Of a DNA stretch of 17,224 nt, positions 9,187-16,953 are shown piece after piece. A program made the position numbers and the translations under genes. This DNA is from Gemmatimonadota bacterium (GTDB taxonomy: Bacteria > Gemmatimonadota > Gemmatimonadetes > Gemmatimonadales > GWC2-71-9): NCBI GenBank assembly GCA_003220855.1, contig QHTP01000123.1, positions 1-17,224 of the forward strand, read 5' to 3'. The first letter of the stretch is position 1; each line of letters starts with the position of its first letter. The notes beneath the pieces are model-generated. The model saw nothing but the letters and a program-made list of their open reading frames with translations, made no database searches and had not been told where the DNA came from.

Positions 9187-10088
9187 GTCGCGCGCACGCG
9201 GATGCGCGGATCGGCGACCCCGTACAGCGCGTCGGCCAGGAGATTCCCGAGCACGACCATCACGCTGGCGACGAGCGCCGCCGCGGTGACGATGGGGTAA
9301 TCGCGCTGCAGGATCGCCGTCACCGCCAGGCGGCCCATGCCGGGCCACGCGAACACGGTTTCGACCAGCACCGCGCCCGTGAGCAGGAACGGGAACGTGA
9401 GTCCGAAGAGCGTGATGAGGGGAAGCAGCGCGTTCCGGAGCGCGTGCCGCAGCAGCACGCGTCGCTCCCGCAGCCCCTTGGCGCGTGCGGTGCGCACGAA
9501 ATCCTGGCGCACCACCTCGAGCATCGCCGCTCGCTGGTAGCGCGCCGTGCCCGCCGCCCCCACCAGCCCGAGCGTGAGCGCGGGGAGGGTCAGGTGCCAC
9601 GCGAAGTCGGCGACGCAGGAGAACGCGTGCACCTGGGGACAGAGAACGAGCCAGAACGTGGGCATCGAGTTCACGAACAGCGCGACGTTGCCGAGGGCGA
9701 TGTCGCCGAAGCGGCGCTCGCGGGCGGCCTGATAGACGCCGAGGGCGACGCCGAGCGCGAAATCGAGGATCAGCGCCGTAAGCGCCAGCGCGAAGGTGTT
9801 CGGCAGCGCCTCGGCGAGCGCGGCCGCGACCGGGCGCTGCAGCGCGATCGACCAACCCAGATCGCCGTGGAGCAAGGCGCCCAGGTACTTGTAGTACTGA
9901 GTCGAGATCGGCTTGTCGAGGCCGAACCGCCGGGTCAGATCCGCGCAGATCGCGGGAGAGACCGGCAGACCGTCCGGCTGCCCGCAGGGGGACCCGTGGG
10001 CCAGGTGAACGATGAGGAAGGTGAGCGTGACGACCGCCCAGACGATGGCGATCGACGCGGCGAGCCGCCGCACCAACCACGCCGCCAC
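9183..10088 (-). CDS. oppB: Peptide ABC transporter permease, OppB-like, possible internal deletion
   Basis: A 301-residue inner-membrane permease starting with GTG at 10088, directly after the binding-protein stop; GGAG precedes it by 6 bases. It has the N-terminal helix (AASIAIVWAVVTLTFLIVHL), the periplasmic loop ending RFGLDKPISTQYYKYLG, GDLGWS, the EAA loop VRTARAKGLRERRVLLRHAL, and the terminal helices with ETVFAWPGMGRL. An oddity lies at residues 145-165. After SMPTFWLVL, OppB/DppB proteins normally continue with a full hydrophobic helix and a short periplasmic loop before HLxLPALTLGL. Here only CPQVHAFSCVADFAW intervenes. About 15-30 residues appear absent, in frame, so the channel may lack a membrane span. 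Confidence 0.88.
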   Translation of the reverse strand: MAAWLVRRLAASIAIVWAVVTLTFLIVHLAHGSPCGQPDGLPVSPAICADLTRRFGLDKPISTQYYKYLGALLHGDLGWSIALQRPVAAALAEALPNTFALALTALILDFALGVALGVYQAARERRFGDIALGNVALFVNSMPTFWLVLCPQVHAFSCVADFAWHLTLPALTLGLVGAAGTARYQRAAMLEVVRQDFVRTARAKGLRERRVLLRHALRNALLPLITLFGLTFPFLLTGAVLVETVFAWPGMGRLAVTAILQRDYPIVTAAALVASVMVVLGNLLADALYGVADPRIRVRAT

Positions 10089-11765
10089 CTAGCGCTCCAC
10101 GCGATCTCGATCCGTCAGGCGATCAGCGGGAATGCGCCACGTGCGGACCAGCGCGAGCCACGAGTCCGGCCGGATCCGCACGTCCGCGACGCGCCGGTGC
10201 ACGGCCGCGGCGTTTTCGGTGGCGAAGAGAAAGATCGCGGGGGCGTCCTGGTTCAGGACCTCAATCGCGGCGCGCCAGGTGCGCTTGGCCTCGTCCCGGC
10301 CGCGCACCGACGTGACGGCACGGTCCACGAGCCGCGCGAACGCGGGGTTCTCGTAGCGGCCGTAGTTGAGGCCGCCGAACCCCGCCCGTGTCCACGATTG
10401 GGGAACGCCCGACGACGGTGTCGGGTCGGTGTTGACGGTGTTCAGCATCGCGTCGAACCGGCCGGCATGCGCGCGCTCGTTGAACACGCTGAAGTCGACC
10501 TCGTCGAGCTGGACGTCGACTCCCATCGCGCGAAACTGCTCTTGCAGGAGACGCGCGTACTGGCGGCGCGGCGCGCTGGTCGTGGGGACGAGCAGCCGGA
10601 AGGCGAGCGGATGCCCGTCGCGGTCGCGGATCCCGTCGCCGTCCGAGTCGGTCCAACCCAGCCGCGTCAGCGTGCGGGCGGCACGAGCGCTGTCGTGCGG
10701 GAGCTCCCGGGTCTCGGGGTCCCAGATCGAGAAGATCTGCGACATGGGGCCGGGCGGGACCTTGGCCATGTCGCCGAACACGTTGCGCAACAGGCCGCCG
10801 CGATCCACGGTCATCACCAGGGCGCGGCGCAGCTCGCGGTCGCCGAACAGCGGGTGCGGCTGCGTGGTGTCTCCGGGCGCGGCGAAATTGAACCAGAGGT
10901 AGCCGTAGGCCACGCCCTTGTAGGGATAGATCGCGAGCTGGGTGTCCGCCCGCACCCGGTCCCGGTTGTCGGGCGTGATCAGGACCTCAACGGCGTCGGC
11001 ATCACCCGCGATCAACTGGGTCACGGCGACCTGCTGGTCGGGCGTGAAACGCCAGACGAGGCGCCGCAGGTGGGGACGGCCGAGGAAGAATGTGGAATCG
11101 GCCGCCAGCTCGAGGCTCTCGCCCGACCGCCAGGCGACGAAGCGATACGGTCCGTCGCCCACCGGCGCGCGTCCGAATACGGCCGTGCGCCACTGGCTCC
11201 GCGGCACCTCGCGCAACAGGTGCGACGGCATGATGCGCATGTGGTACACCGCGTCGTAGAACATCTCGGGATAGCGCTGCCGGAACCGGAACACGACCGT
11301 GAGCGAATCGCGCGTCGTGACCGCCGCGATCTGCCGCAGAGTCGGCCGGACGGGCGAGTTCACCAGCGAGTCCGTATAGATGTCGTATGTGAACGCGACG
11401 TCCGCCGCGGTGACCGCGCGCCCGTCTTGCCAGCGGGCGCGCGGATCGAGGTGAAACACGAGGGTGGTGGGCGTGTCCCACTCCCAGCGCTCGGCGAGTA
11501 GCGGCTGGAAGTCTTCGTCGCCGATCGTGTTGCCCGACAGCCCGAGGTCGGCGAGCTTGAGGAAGAGCTGCTCGATCACGTCGCGCGATGGCGAGAGCGA
11601 GGTCACGGGCGGGACCAGGATGTCGGGCTCCCCCGCGCCCGCGATGACGAGCGTGCCGCAGTAGTCGCCCGTGCAGCCGCCCTTGCGGGCGCAACCGGCG
11701 ATGAGCAGCAGGGCCGCGAGCGCCGCGGCGGCGGGAAGCCGGGAGGACGGTCGGGTGGTCGGCAT
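10089..11765 (-). CDS. oppA: Peptide-binding lipoprotein of ABC importer (SBP family 5)
   Basis: A 558-residue extracytoplasmic solute-binding lipoprotein. The signal peptide ends in the lipobox LIAGC (Cys 25). The family-5 opening (DILVPPVTSLSPSRDVIEQL) follows, then WQDGRAVTAADVAFTYD, GDGPYRFVAW and WFNFAAPGDT; the middle has FGDRELRRALVMTVDRGGLL. A DSDGDGIRDRDG acidic loop at residues 373-384 looks like the calcium-loop-like segment often seen in Dpp/Opp binding proteins. It captures peptides or a related ligand for the two permeases downstream. It heads the transporter run; only 25 bases separate it from the broken lipoate ligase gene, and AGGG is the only weak ribosome site. Confidence 0.93.
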   Translation of the reverse strand: MPTTRPSSRLPAAAALAALLLIAGCARKGGCTGDYCGTLVIAGAGEPDILVPPVTSLSPSRDVIEQLFLKLADLGLSGNTIGDEDFQPLLAERWEWDTPTTLVFHLDPRARWQDGRAVTAADVAFTYDIYTDSLVNSPVRPTLRQIAAVTTRDSLTVVFRFRQRYPEMFYDAVYHMRIMPSHLLREVPRSQWRTAVFGRAPVGDGPYRFVAWRSGESLELAADSTFFLGRPHLRRLVWRFTPDQQVAVTQLIAGDADAVEVLITPDNRDRVRADTQLAIYPYKGVAYGYLWFNFAAPGDTTQPHPLFGDRELRRALVMTVDRGGLLRNVFGDMAKVPPGPMSQIFSIWDPETRELPHDSARAARTLTRLGWTDSDGDGIRDRDGHPLAFRLLVPTTSAPRRQYARLLQEQFRAMGVDVQLDEVDFSVFNERAHAGRFDAMLNTVNTDPTPSSGVPQSWTRAGFGGLNYGRYENPAFARLVDRAVTSVRGRDEAKRTWRAAIEVLNQDAPAIFLFATENAAAVHRRVADVRIRPDSWLALVRTWRIPADRLTDRDRVER

Positions 11766-11830
11766 GGCGCCCTAAGATTCCACGGGCTCGTTAGCGGCGC
11801 CAGGTCCAGGCGGGGTTTGAGAACAAGGTG

Positions 11831-11868
11831 ATGGAGGTCGGTGGAGGTTGGTGGAGGTTGGGGGAGGC
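11831..11868. repeat. 10-bp tandem repeat, about 3.5 copies
   Basis: Units at 11831, 11841, 11851 and 11861 read ATGGAGGTCG, GTGGAGGTTG, GTGGAGGTTG and GGGGAGGCGC. They fall in the extreme C-terminal coding end of the lipoate ligase remnant (NLHQPPPTSI), beyond the conserved domain. Confidence 0.8.
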
Positions 11869-11959
11869 GCAGTCGTCGCCCCACGCCCGCACGACTGCAT
11901 CGGCAACTTCGTCCCACGTCACGCGCCGTCCCAACTCCGCCGAGAGCGTGGTCGCACTG

Positions 11960-11986
11960 CTCGCGGCTCGCGACTCGCGGCTCACG
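11960..11986. repeat. 14-bp period direct repeat
   Basis: CTCGCGGCTC occurs at 11960-11969 and again at 11974-11983, with CGCGA between. On the coding strand it gives the low-complexity SRESRAASSA loop of the lipoate ligase remnant, between the conserved HGSILL and TTLSAELGRRVTW segments. Confidence 0.65.
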
Positions 11987-12441
11987 CCTGTAATGACCTC
12001 CTGCGACCCCTCCAGCAGAATCGACCCGTGTTGCAGGAACGCCGCACCCCGGCGCGCCTGCGCGGAGCCGACGAGCTTCCGCCCGCCGACGAGGATCTCC
12101 CCGCCGACGGAGCGCGCGAAGCAGGGTCCGGGGCGGTCCGGCGGATCGGCGGTCTCGCGGTCGGACGCGAGCGCGGCGTCCGCCCCTAGGGCGTGCAGCG
12201 CCGCGGCGAGGCGTGCGTGGATCGCGTGGTAGGCCTCGCGCAGGCCGCCGAACATCGCGATCGGGGCGGCGACGGCATAGGTCACCTCGTGCTCGCGAAC
12301 CGATAGAGCCGCAGGAACGCGTCGTCCGTCGCGTCGGCTCGCTCCAGCAGCGCCGCGTCGATGGCCATGTTCTCGGCGCCCGAACGACCGTGCGGCTCCA
12401 TCAGCAGCTGCCACGTGAGGGTGCTCGGCCGGGGGGGCCTC

Positions 12442-15366
12442 TCAGTCAGCAGCAAGCGCGTAGCTCTCCATCGGCGGACACACGCACACCAGGTTCCGGT
12501 CGCCGTACGCGCCGTCCACCCGGCCCACCGAGGGCCACACCTTGTGCTGCCGGGTCCACGCCGCCGGGAACGCCGCGCGCTCGCGCGAATACGCGCGCGC
12601 CCAGCCGTCGGCGATCACGTCCTCCAGCGTGTGCGGCGCGTTGGTGAGCAGGTTGTTGCCGCGCGGTTGCCTGCCCTGCTCGACCTCGCGAATTTCCTCG
12701 CGGATGGCGATCAGCGCGTCGCAGAAGCGGTCGAGTTCTTCTTTTGCTTCGCTTTCCGTGGGCTCGATCATCAGGGTCCCCGGAACCGGGAACGAGACCG
12801 TGGGGGGGTGGAAGCCGTAATCGATGATCCGCTTGGCGATGTCTTCCACTTCGATCCCGGCCGATGCTTTGAACGGGCGGCAGTCGATGATGCACTCGTG
12901 TGCGACGAGGCCGTGCTCCCCCGCGTAGAGCAGTGGGTACGACTGGGCGAGCCGGCGCGCGACGTAGTTGGCGTTGAGGATCGCCATTCTGGTCGCCTCG
13001 ACGAGGCCCTCGCGTCCCATGAGCGCGATGTAGGCCCAGGAGATCGGCAGGATCCAGGCGCTGCCCCACGGTGCGGCCGCCACCGTGCCGCACGGCTGCT
13101 GCTGGCGCAGCGGCACGACGGGGTGGTCGGGAAGAAACGGCGCGAGGTGCGGGGCGACGCAGATCGGCCCCATCCCGGGGCCGCCGCCGCCGTGCGGAAT
13201 GCAGAACGTCTTGTGGAGGTTCAAGTGGCACACATCGGCGCCGATGTCGGCGGGGCGGACCAGGCCCACCTGAGCGTTCATGTTCGCGCCGTCCATGTAC
13301 ACCTGCCCGCCTTGCGCGTGCACGATCTCGCAGATCTGGCGGATCGACGTCTCGAAGACGCCGTGCGTCGACGGGTAGGTCACCATCAGCCCGGCGAGCG
13401 TGTCCCGGTGTTCGGCGGCCTTGGCGCGCAGATCGGCGAGGTCGATGTTGCCCCGCTCGTCGGCGCGCACCGGCACGACGCGGAGGCCGGCCAGCACCGC
13501 GCTCGCCGGATTGGTGCCGTGCGCCGAGGTGGGAATGAGGCACGTCGTCCGGTGCCCCTCGCCGCGCGACCGGTGATAGGCACGGATCACGAGCAGCCCG
13601 GTGAACTCGCCCTGCGCGCCGGAGTTGGGCTGCAGTGACACCTTCGGGAACCCGGTGATCTCCGCGAGCATGTCCTCGAGCTGGCGGAACAGGATGCGGT
13701 AGCCGGTGGCCTGCTCACGTGGCGCGAACGGATGCAGCCGGTTGAACTCGCGCCAGGAGATCGGGACCATCTCGGTGGTGGCGTTGAGCTTCATCGTGCA
13801 GGAGCCGAGCGGGATCATGGCCGAGGTGAGCGAGAGGTCGCGCGCCTCGAGCCGCTTGATGTAGCGCAGCATCTCCGTCTCGGACCGATAGCGGTGGAAT
13901 ACTGGATGGGTCAGATAGGGCGACGTGCGGCGCAGCGTCGCGGGGATCGCGGCGTCGGCCTTGGCGCCGAGATCCTCGACCATGAACGGCAGCACCTCGT
14001 TGAGCGAGAATGCGGTGACCAGGTCCGCGAGGTCGCCCAGGGTCGTGCCCTCGTCGAGCGAGATGCCGACGCGCGTGGGCGAGGCCACGCGCAGGTTGAT
14101 GCGGCGGGCGCGCGCGGCGTCGATCAGGCGCGGCTGCGCCCACGACTCGACTTCGATGCTGAGGGTATCGAAGAACGACGAGTGGACCACGCGGTAGCCG
14201 AGGCGCGTAAGCGCCTGGCCGAGCAGCACGGCCAGCGTGTGGACGCGCTCGGCGATGCGGCGCAAGCCCTCGGGCCCGTGGTACACGGCGTACATGCTCG
14301 CCATCACGGCGAGCAGCACCTGCGCGGTGCAGATGTTCGACGTGGCCTTCTCGCGGCGGATGTGCTGCTCGCGGGTCTGGAGCGCCATGCGCAGCGCCGG
14401 CCGGCCGGCGGCGTCCTTCGACACACCGATGATGCGGCCGGGGACGTGGCGCTTGTGCTCCTCGCGGGTCGCGAAGAACGCGGCGTGCGGGCCCCCGTAG
14501 CCCATCGGGACGCCGAACCGCTGGGAGTTGCCGACGGCGATGTCGGCCCCCCACTCGCCGGGCGGCGTCAGCAGCGTGAGCGCGAGCAGGTCCGTCGCCG
14601 CGGTCACGAGCGCGCCCGCGGCATGGGCCCGGTCACAGAATGCGCGATAATCTTCGATCTTGCCGTCCGTGGTGGGATACTGCAGCAGCGCGCCGATCAC
14701 CCCCGGCCGGAAGTCGAATTCGTGAGGATCGGCGACCACCGTCTGCACGCCACGCGCCTCGGCCCGCGTGCGCACGACGGCGATGGTCTGTGGGTGACAC
14801 CCTTCGGCGATCAGGAACAGGGGCGTGCTCCCCGCGGGCACGGCCACCACGGCTTCGGTCAGGTGCATCGCCTCCGCCGCGGCCGTGGCTTCATCGAGCA
14901 GCGAGGCGTTCGCGATCGGCAGGGCGGTCAGATCGGAGACCATCGTCTGGAAGTTCAGCAGCGCTTCCAGCCGGCCTTGCGCGATCTCGGGCTGGTAGGG
15001 CGTGTAGGCCGTGTACCAGCCCGGGTTCTCGACGATGTTGCGCTGGATCACCTGCGGTGTGAACGAGTGGTAGTACCCCATCCCGATGTAGGAGTGGAAC
15101 AGTTGGTTTTGCGCGGCCAGTCCCCGCAGCGCCTGCAGCACCTCGCGCTCGGTGCGCCCGGGCGGCAGCGCCAGCGGCCGCCGCAGGCGGATGTCGGCGG
15201 GCACGACGGCGTCGATGAACGCGTCGAGCGACTCGTACCCCAGCGTAGCCAGCATACCCCGCGTCTCGTCGGGACTGGGGCCGATGTGGCGCGTCACGAA
15301 ACGGTCGGCGGGGGCGAGGGAAGCGCGTACGCTGGACATGGACGGAGGGACCGGGTCGCTCCTCAC
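12442..15366 (-). CDS. gcvP: Glycine dehydrogenase (decarboxylating), glycine cleavage P protein
   Basis: A 974-residue single-chain P protein, about the usual length of about 950-970. It decarboxylates glycine with pyridoxal phosphate and passes the aminomethyl group to the lipoyl arm of GcvH. The N-terminal half opens with FVTRHIGPSPDE and contains SYIGMGYYHSFTPQVIQRNI and YTPYQPEIAQGRLEALLNFQ. The C-terminal half has IPLGSCTMKLNATTEM, LQPNSGAQGEFTGLL and SAHGTNPASA. The PLP lysine is in LHKTFCIPHGGGGPGMGPI (K719 from the GTG start). The GTG at 15366 overlaps the UPF0173 remnant stop (GTGA); an ATG at 15339 is an alternative. Neither has a Shine-Dalgarno. It lies downstream of gcvH, consistent with one operon; no frame damage seen. 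Confidence 0.96.
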   Translation of the reverse strand: MRSDPVPPSMSSVRASLAPADRFVTRHIGPSPDETRGMLATLGYESLDAFIDAVVPADIRLRRPLALPPGRTEREVLQALRGLAAQNQLFHSYIGMGYYHSFTPQVIQRNIVENPGWYTAYTPYQPEIAQGRLEALLNFQTMVSDLTALPIANASLLDEATAAAEAMHLTEAVVAVPAGSTPLFLIAEGCHPQTIAVVRTRAEARGVQTVVADPHEFDFRPGVIGALLQYPTTDGKIEDYRAFCDRAHAAGALVTAATDLLALTLLTPPGEWGADIAVGNSQRFGVPMGYGGPHAAFFATREEHKRHVPGRIIGVSKDAAGRPALRMALQTREQHIRREKATSNICTAQVLLAVMASMYAVYHGPEGLRRIAERVHTLAVLLGQALTRLGYRVVHSSFFDTLSIEVESWAQPRLIDAARARRINLRVASPTRVGISLDEGTTLGDLADLVTAFSLNEVLPFMVEDLGAKADAAIPATLRRTSPYLTHPVFHRYRSETEMLRYIKRLEARDLSLTSAMIPLGSCTMKLNATTEMVPISWREFNRLHPFAPREQATGYRILFRQLEDMLAEITGFPKVSLQPNSGAQGEFTGLLVIRAYHRSRGEGHRTTCLIPTSAHGTNPASAVLAGLRVVPVRADERGNIDLADLRAKAAEHRDTLAGLMVTYPSTHGVFETSIRQICEIVHAQGGQVYMDGANMNAQVGLVRPADIGADVCHLNLHKTFCIPHGGGGPGMGPICVAPHLAPFLPDHPVVPLRQQQPCGTVAAAPWGSAWILPISWAYIALMGREGLVEATRMAILNANYVARRLAQSYPLLYAGEHGLVAHECIIDCRPFKASAGIEVEDIAKRIIDYGFHPPTVSFPVPGTLMIEPTESEAKEELDRFCDALIAIREEIREVEQGRQPRGNNLLTNAPHTLEDVIADGWARAYSRERAAFPAAWTRQHKVWPSVGRVDGAYGDRNLVCVCPPMESYALAAD

Positions 15367-15497
15367 GCGAGAGTGCCGGCGGGATTGCCCGTCAGGAACG
15401 GGTCCAGCACAAGGCGACGCCCGTCCCCTTCGACGGTGAAGCAGGCGTGCCCATGGAATGTAATCGTGAGCGTGCGTGCGCTACCTGACGGCGTCAT
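15363..15497 (-). pseudogene. UPF0173 metal-dependent hydrolase remnant (44 residues)
   Basis: The ORF begins in an ATGA overlap with the gcvH stop and reads LTITFHGHACFTVEGDG and RRLVLDPFLTGNP, the exact opening of UPF0173 metallo-beta-lactamase-fold hydrolases. Those are about 220-230 residues long. Here the protein ends after five more residues (AGTLA), so the HxHxDH zinc motif and the rest of the fold are missing. The final residues resemble a natural C-terminal tail and the stop overlaps the gcvP GTG in a GTGA. This suggests the middle was deleted while both ends were kept. It cannot be an active hydrolase. Confidence 0.8.
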
Positions 15498-15883
15498 TGC
15501 CCGATTTGCTTCTTGTACGCCTCGCTGGTGAGCAGTTGATCGATGTCCGCTGGGCTCTTCACGCGCAGCTTGATCATCCACCCCGCGCCGTAGGGATCGC
15601 GGTTCACGAGCGCCGGATCGCCCTCGAGGGCCGCGTTTACCTCGGTGACCGTGCCCGCCACCGGCGCGTACAGCTCCGATACGGCCTTCACCGCCTCGAT
15701 CGTGCCGAACACGTCGCGGCGCCCGAACGTCGCGCCCACCTTGGGGAGGTCGACGTAGACGACGTCGCCGAGCTCTCCCTGCGCATAGTCGGTGATACCG
15801 ACGTGCACGATCGCACCGTCGCCCGAGCGCTTGACGTACTCATGGTCTTCACTGTAACGCAGGTCGGACGGGACGTTCGCCAT
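15494..15883 (-). CDS. gcvH: Glycine cleavage system H protein
   Basis: A 129-residue lipoyl carrier, the usual length. It begins MANVPSDLRYSEDHEYVK and contains VGITDYAQGELGDVVYVDLP. The lipoylated lysine is K66 in GTIEAVKAVSELYAPVAG; the C-terminal part has GDPALVNRDPYGAGWMIKL. It shuttles the aminomethyl group from GcvP to GcvT. The ATG at 15883 is chosen because it starts the conserved domain; a TTG at 15952 would add 23 unrelated residues and overlaps the promoter candidate. No Shine-Dalgarno is visible. It is followed by the UPF0173 remnant and gcvP. Its lipoylation would need a ligase or LipB/LipA; the adjacent ligase gene is broken. Confidence 0.96.
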   Translation of the reverse strand: MANVPSDLRYSEDHEYVKRSGDGAIVHVGITDYAQGELGDVVYVDLPKVGATFGRRDVFGTIEAVKAVSELYAPVAGTVTEVNAALEGDPALVNRDPYGAGWMIKLRVKSPADIDQLLTSEAYKKQIGQ

Positions 15884-15923
15884 GCGGGGTCGCTCGCTCG
15901 CGGGGCGTGGGAGGTCGCGGCGA

Positions 15924-15952
15924 AGGTTACCGGAGCGCGAAACCTCTGTCAA
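15924..15952 (-). promoter_or_regulatory. Candidate sigma70-type promoter for gcvH-gcvP
   Basis: On the minus strand a perfect TTGACA (15952-15947), a 17-base spacer and TAACCT (15929-15924) precede gcvH. The -35 element contains the coaE stop codon TGA (15951-15949). Transcription would begin near 15917, leaving a leader of about 34 bases with no Shine-Dalgarno and too short for a glycine riboswitch. It would allow gcv expression independent of coaE. Confidence 0.55.
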
Positions 15953-16953
15953 CCCAACGGGTTGGCCGACGGAAACAGATCCGGTCGCGGCGCCAACCCG
16001 GCGGCGCCGGGCTCCATCAGACGCAACCGCTCATAGCCCCACGGGCGCAGATCGAGTCGCACCGCCACGGGGTCCGGGTCGTCGGACAAATAGGCGAGCA
16101 CCCCGGGGCGACCGGCGCGCGTCCAGGCCTGCTCGGCGGCGGGGGCGGCCGCGGGGGCGGCGACGATGGCGTCCGGGCGCTCGTCCGGCCGCTCCAGCGT
16201 TTTCTCGAGGGCCGCGGGACTGTCGGTCACGCGGCGCACGGCGAGTCCGGCATCGCTGTAGCGGGCGTCGATCGCGTGCAGCGCGGGGTGCCGGGCGTCC
16301 GACGGGGGTGCGACGAGCAGCAGTGAGCGGGCGGGGTGGCCGAGCGCGGCCGCGGCCGCGCGGCGGCGCAGCTGCTCGAACACTTTCCGGGCGTTCCGCT
16401 CCAGGGTCCGCAACGAGCGCTCGTTCTCGATCGTGAAGTTGCTCTGTGCCCGCTTGCGCTCGGCCGGCATCTGCGCCGTGATCATCCGGTCCGCCTCTTC
16501 ATTCGAGAGACCCCGCGTGGCGCGCAAACGGGTACGCCGCAGCGCGACGCTCGCATCCACCAGCACCACCGCGTCGAATTGCGCGGGGTCGAGCACCTCG
16601 AACAGCAGCGGGATGTCGTTCACGACCAGGACGTCGCCGCGCTCGGCGGCTTCGCGCACCAGCTCGTCGCGGCGGCGGCGCACGGCCGGGTGGACGATGG
16701 CGTTGAGGGCGTCGAGCGCCGCCTGATCGCCCATGACCTTGCCACGCAGCGCGACTCGATCGAGCGAGCCATCGGCCGTGAGCACATCGGCGCCGAAACG
16801 CTGCGCGATCGCGGCCAGCACCGCTCCCCCCGGGGCCTGGGCCTGGCGCGCCAGCTCGTCGGCGTCGATGATCGTCGCGCCCCAGCGACGGAACAGATCG
16901 ACGACGGTGGACTTTCCCGCTGCGATGTTGCCGGTGAGGGCGACGTTTAGCAT
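15949..16953 (-). CDS. coaE: Dephospho-CoA kinase with unidentified C-terminal domain
   Basis: A 334-residue protein. Residues 1 to about 200 are dephospho-CoA kinase, the last step of coenzyme A synthesis: P-loop GNIAAGKST (8-16), DADELARQ (30-37), VVNDIPLLFE (110-119), the lid-region RMITAQMP and the C-terminal FTIENERSLRTLE. CoaE normally stops near 200. Here a further 130 residues follow without a stop: a strand (RSLLLVAPPSD), helices, DAIVAAPAAAPAAEQAW, a second strand region (RPGVLAYLSDDPDPVAV) and RPWGYERLRLMEPG. It looks like an alpha/beta domain but I do not recognise it. It may be a fusion with a formerly separate gene. The ATG overlaps the thymidine kinase stop by one base (TGATG). 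Confidence 0.9.
   Translation of the reverse strand: MLNVALTGNIAAGKSTVVDLFRRWGATIIDADELARQAQAPGGAVLAAIAQRFGADVLTADGSLDRVALRGKVMGDQAALDALNAIVHPAVRRRRDELVREAAERGDVLVVNDIPLLFEVLDPAQFDAVVLVDASVALRRTRLRATRGLSNEEADRMITAQMPAERKRAQSNFTIENERSLRTLERNARKVFEQLRRRAAAAALGHPARSLLLVAPPSDARHPALHAIDARYSDAGLAVRRVTDSPAALEKTLERPDERPDAIVAAPAAAPAAEQAWTRAGRPGVLAYLSDDPDPVAVRLDLRPWGYERLRLMEPGAAGLAPRPDLFPSANPLG

Larger units (their letters stand above)
11791..12455 (-). pseudogene. Lipoate-protein ligase (LplA-like), internally deleted and frameshifted
   Basis: Two parts of one gene lie in different frames. The N-terminal part, from about TTG 12455 or ATG 12401, reads TWQLLMEPHGRSGAENMAID and ALLERADATDDAFLRLYRF, then stops at 12282. 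The C-terminal part resumes at about 12300 with REHEVTYAVAAPIA, CFARSVGGEILVGGRKLVGS, AFLQHGSILL and GRRVTWDEVADAVVRAWG, ending at 11791. In intact LplA-type ligases about 40-50 residues separate LYR from HEVTY, including the RRxTGGR lipoate-binding motif; these are absent. The conserved lysine in GRKLVGSAQ remains. The intact enzyme would attach lipoate to GcvH and 2-oxoacid dehydrogenases. It follows gcvP directly with overlap or near-overlap, a sensible operon placement. Confidence 0.82.

Noticed and set aside
9444..11501. Long plus-strand open frame opposite oppA/oppB, and similar ones at 13732-15531 and 12361-13638
   Set aside because: They are rich in Arg, Gly, His and Asp without domains and lie antisense to well-recognised genes; high G+C leaves such frames open by chance.
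15884..15952. TTG at 15952 as the gcvH start, and a glycine riboswitch upstream of gcvH
   Set aside because: The extension is unrelated to GcvH and covers a promoter candidate; the remaining leader of about 34 bases is far too short for a glycine riboswitch.
16138..16170. GC-rich repetitive stretch (GGGGGCGGC-like) in the coaE tail
   Set aside because: It encodes an Ala/Pro run and can be explained by codon bias; the repeat units are too irregular to call.
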